Shown here in pieces: positions 59,645 through 64,000 of a DNA stretch of 64,000 nt. The stretch spans positions 62,001 to 126,000 of the forward strand of contig NZ_PGGM01000013.1 of NCBI RefSeq assembly GCF_003010965.1, in the 5' to 3' direction. The stretch comes from Phyllobacterium sophorae. Its GTDB lineage: Bacteria > Pseudomonadota > Alphaproteobacteria > Rhizobiales > Rhizobiaceae. Positions within the stretch are counted from its first letter, which is position 1; each line of letters starts with the position of its first letter. The notes beneath the pieces were generated by a model. That model did no database searches, had not been told where the DNA came from, and saw nothing but the letters and a program-made list of their open reading frames with translations. Position numbers and translations under genes: made by a program.

Positions 59645-61039
59645 CTACTGCGCGCGCAGTCCGTTCTTCGACACATAGGCCTCAGTGTCGGCCAGTGCTT
59701 TCTCGAACCGGTTGAACAACTCGTCGAGCTCGTCTTCCGTGATGATCATTGGCGGGCAGAATGCGATCGTATCGCCTAGAGCGCGGAGCACAGCGCCATG
59801 TCCTTCGAGGAACTTTGCAAGATTTGCTCCAACGCCATGCGCCGGATCGAAAGGCCGCTTCGTCGATTTGTCAGCAACCATCTCAACCGCGCCAACAAGT
59901 CCGCAAGAACGGACCTCGCCCACGAGCGGGTGATCTTTGACTTTGTTCAAGCGGGCCTCGAATAGTGGGGTAAGCCCTCGCACATACTCAACAATATTGC
60001 GGCGCTGGTAGATCTCGATTGCCTTCACGCCGAGGGCGCAGCCGACCGGATGACCGCCATAGGTGAAGCCATGGCCGAACGTGCCGAGCTGGGCGCTGTG
60101 GTCGACATAGGCCTGATAGACATCCTCCGGAACAAGCACTGCACCGAGTGGCGCATAGGCCGCGGTCAGCTGCTTGGCGGCGGAAATGGTCGTTGGCGTC
60201 ATGCCGACGGTCTGGCTGCCCCACCAGTTGCCGGTGCGGCCAAAGCCATTGATCACCTCGTCGGAGACGATCAGAATATCATGCTCGCGCAGGATGGGTT
60301 CTATCGCCGCAAAATAGCCGGAAGGGGGAACTATGACGCCGCCCGCACCCATCACCGGCTCGGCGATGAAGGCGGCGATCGTCTCCGGTCCCTCGCGTTC
60401 GATCATATCTTTCAATGACTTGGCGAGGCGTGTGACGAATTCGGCTTCGCTTTCGCCTTCGAGGCCGAAGCGGTAATGGTGTGGGCAATCCGTATGCAGG
60501 ATGCCTTCGACCGGCAGGTCCCAACCCTTGTGATTACCGGCGAGGCCGGTCAGCGAGGCTGCCATGACGGTCACGCCGTGATAGGCCTTGATACGGGAGA
60601 TGATCTTCTTCTTTTTCGGCCGGCCAAGCGCATTGTTATAATACCAGGCGAGCTTGACCTGGGTGTCATTAGCCTCGGAGCCGGACGAGGTATAGAACAC
60701 TTTCGAAATCGGCACCGGCGCGATTTCCTTAAGCTTTTCAGCGAGTTCGATGGCCGGCTCCATACCCTTGCCCCCGAAGAGATGGTAATAGGGCAGGGTG
60801 CGCATCTGCTCGTTGGCCGCCTCGATCATTTCTTCATCGCCGAAGCCGAGGCCCGCACACCACAGCCCCGACATGCCTTCGATATATTCCTTGCCTTGCG
60901 TGTCATAGAGATAGACACCTTTGCCGTGTCCCATCACGACGGGCCCGTTTTCCTGAAGCTTGTGGATCGGCGTGTAGGGATGCAGGATTGCGTTGATATC
61001 GCGCTGCTGGACATTGGTGAGGGGGTGGCCGTTCGCCAT
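59645..61039 (-). CDS. Class III PLP aminotransferase (aspartate aminotransferase family, omega-transaminase)
   Basis: PLP enzyme of 464 residues that transfers amino groups from omega-amino acids or amines to an oxo acid such as pyruvate. It has the N-terminal NGPVVMGHGKGVYLYDTQGKEYIEGMSGLWC, the PLP phosphate loop FYTSSGSEANDTQVKLAW, the AYHGVT motif, the Asp of LIVSDEVINGFGRTG, and the PLP-binding Lys in SAAKQLTAAYAPLGAV. The exact donor is not readable. ATG 61039 has GGAG 8 bases upstream; an in-frame TTG at 61069 is less likely. It converges on the GH31 gene. Confidence 0.92.
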   Translation of the reverse strand: MANGHPLTNVQQRDINAILHPYTPIHKLQENGPVVMGHGKGVYLYDTQGKEYIEGMSGLWCAGLGFGDEEMIEAANEQMRTLPYYHLFGGKGMEPAIELAEKLKEIAPVPISKVFYTSSGSEANDTQVKLAWYYNNALGRPKKKKIISRIKAYHGVTVMAASLTGLAGNHKGWDLPVEGILHTDCPHHYRFGLEGESEAEFVTRLAKSLKDMIEREGPETIAAFIAEPVMGAGGVIVPPSGYFAAIEPILREHDILIVSDEVINGFGRTGNWWGSQTVGMTPTTISAAKQLTAAYAPLGAVLVPEDVYQAYVDHSAQLGTFGHGFTYGGHPVGCALGVKAIEIYQRRNIVEYVRGLTPLFEARLNKVKDHPLVGEVRSCGLVGAVEMVADKSTKRPFDPAHGVGANLAKFLEGHGAVLRALGDTIAFCPPMIITEDELDELFNRFEKALADTEAYVSKNGLRAQ

Positions 61040-61266
61040 TTTGGAACTCCGGATGTGAAGGGTATGCAACCTTAGCCAGACTTGCCGGCAAGAGCAAAGC
61101 TTAGCTGCTGGAAAACACGCCTTGCAACCGAACTAACCCAAAAATCAACTCAAGGTGCAGATTCTTTAGCCAGAATCGACGGTTGTTGGGTAAGAATTGC
61201 CCGGTCTTCGGCCATTTCCAGGTATTCTTGGGCAGGAAGTGCCTTGGAACGCATTCAGCCTTTGCG

Positions 61267-61623
61267 CTAGACCAGCAGTCCTTTCATGACCGCGACAAAA
61301 TCCGCGCCGAGTTTTTCAAGAAGCGTGGCTTCGTCCTGTTCGGAGGTCACGGTCAAAGTGGTTCCATCATTGCCAAGCAAGACGAACACCACCTGATTCG
61401 TCATTCCGTCTGAAACGGAAATGGCGGCGATCCGCTGCTGGTCGCCATCTTCCGGCCCCCTGATATTGAAGATCACTTCGCCATTGACGAGATCGGCGGC
61501 TTTCTGCAGCGCACCTTCAAATCCGTCGGCAACGATATCCTGTGCGCCAAGCGCCAGTTCGATCTCTACAACTTCAAGCGAAACCGCTTTGCCAGCATCA
61601 GGCATCATCTTCGGCCCCGTCAT
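61267..61623 (-). CDS. Small cytosolic protein of unknown function
   Basis: A 118-residue product with no signal peptide or membrane helix. It reads as an alpha/beta protein: LEVVEIELALGAQDIVADGFEGALQKAADLVNGEVIFNIRGPEDGDQQRIAAISVSDG, then VVFVLLGNDGTTLTVTSEQDEATLLEKLGADF. I do not recognise it. An AAGAAG purine run precedes the ATG at 61623; an ATG at 61683 would add 20 basic residues and is possible. It lies upstream of the aminotransferase on the same strand with a 227-base gap, so co-transcription is unsure. Confidence 0.6.
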   Translation of the reverse strand: MTGPKMMPDAGKAVSLEVVEIELALGAQDIVADGFEGALQKAADLVNGEVIFNIRGPEDGDQQRIAAISVSDGMTNQVVFVLLGNDGTTLTVTSEQDEATLLEKLGADFVAVMKGLLV

Positions 61624-61970
61624 TCTTCTTTTGCGAAAAGCGGTTTGCGGTCCGCTCCCTGTTTCCTGCCCCTTGGGGTTCATACCCAAATCACGTCTGC
61701 GATGATGTCAGCTATGTGACAGCCGATCCACTCATAAAGTGTAAACGGAATAAATCTGCAACCGGATCCCGGCCGCTCACCCGTCAGCGAGCATGTCATC
61801 CAGATTTCACACGCGGCGGGTATGCCGAACGCGTGACGATCCGCGATACTGCTGCCGTCCGGGAACAAAGGCCGGAATCTGGCTCGGCCGTCCCACCAGA
61901 GCAGATCGAATAGTATATTTGAAATTTCAAGCTGCAGATATTTTTTTATTTATTCCGTTGGAGCAAGGTT
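61624..61970. other. 347-base divergent intergenic region
   Basis: This lies between the small unknown gene (-) and the coiled-coil lipoprotein gene (+). The right third is A/T-rich and holds a perfect 12-base palindrome TTGAAATTTCAA (61919-61930), 40 bases before the lipoprotein start, and a run of seven T. Short frames here lack ribosome sites and are not called. Confidence 0.5.
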
Positions 61971-62351
61971 TTGAAACATCGTTTTTGCCTGTTACTTCCC
62001 CTGATTTTGATTTCTGCCTGTAATGGATCGGACTCCAAGCCGGATGACAGTGTTGCCAGGTCGACTTTCGATGCGGTGACCGCAGAGCTGAAGGAAACCA
62101 AAAGTGCGTTGGCCAAAGCGCAGCAGGATAATGCTGATCTTGCCGGTCAGCAGGGGCAAATTCAGACCGCCCTCGACGCAAAATTGGCTGAACAGGAAGA
62201 GCTCCTCCAGAGGTTACAGCGGGCCGACCTTACTGAAGCTGAGCGGGATGAGCTTAAACGGCAGTTGGGTAATGTCACAAAAGAGCGCGATCAGCTCATT
62301 GCAAATAAAGCCAAGCTTACCGCATTGCTCAAGAGTGCTGTTTGTCAATGA
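61971..62351 (+). CDS. Coiled-coil lipoprotein
   Basis: A 126-residue predicted lipoprotein: MKHRFCLLLPLILISACNGS gives a lipobox ISAC with Cys17. The mature part is one long amphipathic helix without Pro or Gly breaks for most of its length (FDAVTAELKETKSALAKAQQDNADLAGQQ, LQRADLTEAERDELKRQLGNVTKERDQL), ending in Cys-Gln. It could be an envelope spacer or tether of the Lpp-like kind; no family is recognised. The start is TTG with GGAG and AAGG upstream. Codon and start use resemble the GH31 lipoprotein nearby. A Tat-exported phosphoesterase gene follows after 110 bases. Confidence 0.65.
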   Translation: MKHRFCLLLPLILISACNGSDSKPDDSVARSTFDAVTAELKETKSALAKAQQDNADLAGQQGQIQTALDAKLAEQEELLQRLQRADLTEAERDELKRQLGNVTKERDQLIANKAKLTALLKSAVCQ

Positions 62352-62461
62352 TGCAATATTGTTCCGCTGCGTATTGCTGCAAAGAATGAATGCAGCGTTC
62401 TCTGAATCAAAATAAGCATCAAACAACATTTCAATAACCGACTTATTTCAGGAAGTTTATT

Positions 62462-64000
62462 ATGGATAGACGCGATTTCATCAAGATGCTGGGTCTTGCG
62501 GGCACGAGCGCCGCAGCCTACACCGCCTGCTCAAACTATATGAGCGAAGCGCTTGCTCAATCGACGGTGGTCGACGATCTGTTGGCAGCAGGCGTGGAAT
62601 GCGAGAAGGGATCGCTTGCTGATATCGAACATGTGGTGATCCTGATGCAGGAAAACCGTTCCTTCGACCATTATTTCGGAACCTTGCGCGGCGTGCGCGG
62701 CTTTGGGGATCCGAGGCCGATGAAGAAGCAGGACCGAAAAAGTGTCTTTGACCAGCTGGGTTGGGCGCGGCCTGTGAAGAATGCGGCTGGCAAGTGGGTC
62801 ATGGAGCTTGACGCACTGAAGGACGGCAAGCCGGATTTCGAGTTTGCAGAGCTGAATGCTGATGGAACTCCAGCATACAACTTTACCGGACAGACGAAAT
62901 CCGGCAAAGCCAGAAAGCAACAGTGGGTCAAGCCCTATCATTTGCCCAAAATGACCGTCAATGAGCCTGAAGGCGATATCGATCCGAACAGTTCCGGAAC
63001 GGTCTTCCTGCAGGATCCATGGCACGGGTATCAGGACGGTATTGCTGCGTGGAATGCAGGCAAGAACGACCAGTGGATGCCATTCAGGGACATCGTCTCC
63101 ATGGCGCACTATACGCAGAATGATATTCCGCTCTATTTCAAGCTGGCGAAGACATTCACGCTTTGCGATGCCTATTTCTGCTCGGTCAATGGTCCGACAG
63201 ACCCCAATCGCAGTTACTTCTGGACCGGCACCTGCAAGGGCCGGACCTCCAACGGTTTTTTCAGTTCAAAGGACGACGATGTTTCTGACAATGATCCGTC
63301 CCGGGCCGACTGGAAGTCTTATCCGGAGAAACTTGAGGACCTTGGCGTCGACTGGAAATTTTACCAGGACGGCTTGACGTGGACGAGCGATCCGTTCGCT
63401 GGAAACTACGGCGACAATACGCTTGAGTTCTTCAGACAATACCGCGACCGGACGACATCGATCTACAAGAAGAACCAGTCTGTAAACTCGGTTCTGCGGA
63501 CCGATGCGAGCAAGCCATCGCAGTTTGAACAGGATATCATCGACAACAAGCTTCCGGCCGTATCCTGGATTGTTCCAGCAGAAGCCTTCACCGAACATCC
63601 GAAATATCCGCCGCATTTCGGTGAGTTCTATCTGAACGAGATTTTGCGCGCCTTTCTTGGCAACAGGGAAGTCTGGCACAAGACCGTGTTTATTATTACC
63701 TATGATGAGAATGGCGGTTTCTTCGATCATGTGCTCCCGCCTGTGCCACCGTTGACATCGGACAACGGACAGACTTCGCCCGGCATCACCCTGGCGGCCG
63801 CGGGTGAGATCAATTCCGAAACGTCAATCGAACAGGCAACCCCCATCGGCATGGGGCCGCGTGTTCCGACGCTGGTTATTTCACCCTGGAGTGCCGGCGG
63901 GCGGGTCTGTTCGGAAGTTTTCGATCATACCTCCGTCATCCGCTTTCTCGATAGCTGGCTCACGGCAAAAGAAAAACAGAAAGCGTATACGCCTGCGTCT
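62462..64000 (+). CDS. Tat-exported phospholipase C/phosphoesterase-family protein (partial)
   Basis: The first 513 codons of a gene that runs off the right edge of the window. The N-terminus MDRRDFIKMLGLAGTSAAAY is a twin-arginine signal (RRDFIK). The phosphoesterase (PF04185-type) domain follows: VVILMQENRSFDHYFGTLRG at about 58-77, DPWHGYQDG, FFRQYRD, VFIITYDENGGFFDHV and PRVPTLVISPWSAGGRVCSEVFDHTSVIRFLD. These are the blocks of non-haemolytic phospholipase C and acid phosphatase AcpA-like enzymes, which release phosphate from phospholipids or phosphomonoesters in the periplasm. AGGAAG lies upstream of the ATG. Substrate and full length are undetermined. Confidence 0.88.
   Translation, partial: MDRRDFIKMLGLAGTSAAAYTACSNYMSEALAQSTVVDDLLAAGVECEKGSLADIEHVVILMQENRSFDHYFGTLRGVRGFGDPRPMKKQDRKSVFDQLGWARPVKNAAGKWVMELDALKDGKPDFEFAELNADGTPAYNFTGQTKSGKARKQQWVKPYHLPKMTVNEPEGDIDPNSSGTVFLQDPWHGYQDGIAAWNAGKNDQWMPFRDIVSMAHYTQNDIPLYFKLAKTFTLCDAYFCSVNGPTDPNRSYFWTGTCKGRTSNGFFSSKDDDVSDNDPSRADWKSYPEKLEDLGVDWKFYQDGLTWTSDPFAGNYGDNTLEFFRQYRDRTTSIYKKNQSVNSVLRTDASKPSQFEQDIIDNKLPAVSWIVPAEAFTEHPKYPPHFGEFYLNEILRAFLGNREVWHKTVFIITYDENGGFFDHVLPPVPPLTSDNGQTSPGITLAAAGEINSETSIEQATPIGMGPRVPTLVISPWSAGGRVCSEVFDHTSVIRFLDSWLTAKEKQKAYTPAS

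Noticed and set aside
61072-61174. Two copies of TTAGCCAGA (61072-61080 and 61166-61174) upstream of the aminotransferase
   Set aside because: Nine-base matches 94 bases apart are weak evidence and the copies are not symmetrical to any promoter.
61680-61868. Short minus-strand frame in the 61.6-62.0 kb gap
   Set aside because: No credible start signal or domain; composition looks non-coding.

Overview
The window is a gene-dense chromosomal segment of an alphaproteobacterium of the order Hyphomicrobiales (Rhizobiales), probably near Phyllobacterium, Ochrobactrum/Brucella or Mesorhizobium. The evidence is the gene content and order: a CcrM-type GANTC methyltransferase, an IalB-family protein, an RT0821/Lpp0805 surface lipoprotein, a DUF1344 protein, RibB with a worn-out RibA-like domain, and the runs histone-deacetylase-like/xseB/dxs/tlyA/rRNA methylase, coxBA-ctaB-coxF-ctaG-coxC/DUF983/SURF1/ispH/thrB/rnhA and mutY/DUF721/dsbA/smc/ppdK. 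The genus assignment is inference. No rRNA, tRNA, CRISPR array, transposase, integrase or phage gene was seen.

Layout. 1-6.4 kb: ubiA (-), purD (+), a secreted GH25 lysozyme-like protein (-), and an acyl-CoA dehydrogenase/crotonase pair with a palindromic operator candidate. 6.4-15.5 kb: pdxH, a surface lipoprotein, a DnaJ-type co-chaperone, fabI, a histidine phosphatase, DUF1344, aroC-ribB, a cystathionine gamma-synthase-family enzyme with a strong promoter and palindrome, a deacetylase-like hydrolase and xseB. 15.5-22.5 kb: pirin, dxs, tlyA, an RlmD-like methylase, then tldD and ialB on the opposite strand. 22.9-28.2 kb: the aa3 cytochrome c oxidase operon, including the tiny coxF, closed by a clear terminator. 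28.3-32.7 kb: an L,D-transpeptidase, DUF983, SURF1, ispH, a possible 50-codon ORF, thrB and rnhA.

32.7-45.7 kb: a peroxiredoxin, a DsbD-N-like periplasmic protein, YqgE, a membrane GGDEF/EAL protein downstream of thrC, an M16 peptidase and a GNAT gene, a lipoprotein, two HAD hydrolases, ccrM with a CtrA-like box, and mutY. 45.8-48.1 kb: an O-antigen-ligase-like polymerase and a UDP-glucuronate-4-epimerase-like gene, which appear to be an insertion between mutY and the DUF721 gene. 48.1-55.8 kb: DUF721/DciA-like, a DsbA-like thioredoxin, smc and ppdK.

55.9-64 kb is the most accessory-looking part. It holds a divergent polysaccharide deacetylase, a GH31 lipoprotein with a collagen-like Gly-X-Y tract and a one-base frameshift, a class III aminotransferase, a small unknown protein, a coiled-coil lipoprotein, and a Tat-exported phospholipase C/phosphoesterase cut by the window edge. 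Most of the window is housekeeping metabolism: quinone, purine, isoprenoid, riboflavin, aromatic and threonine synthesis, respiration and chromosome maintenance. I found no clearly new multi-gene system. The best leads are the collagen-like GH31 gene with its frameshift, the polysaccharide gene pair at the mutY locus, and several palindromes placed at promoters.
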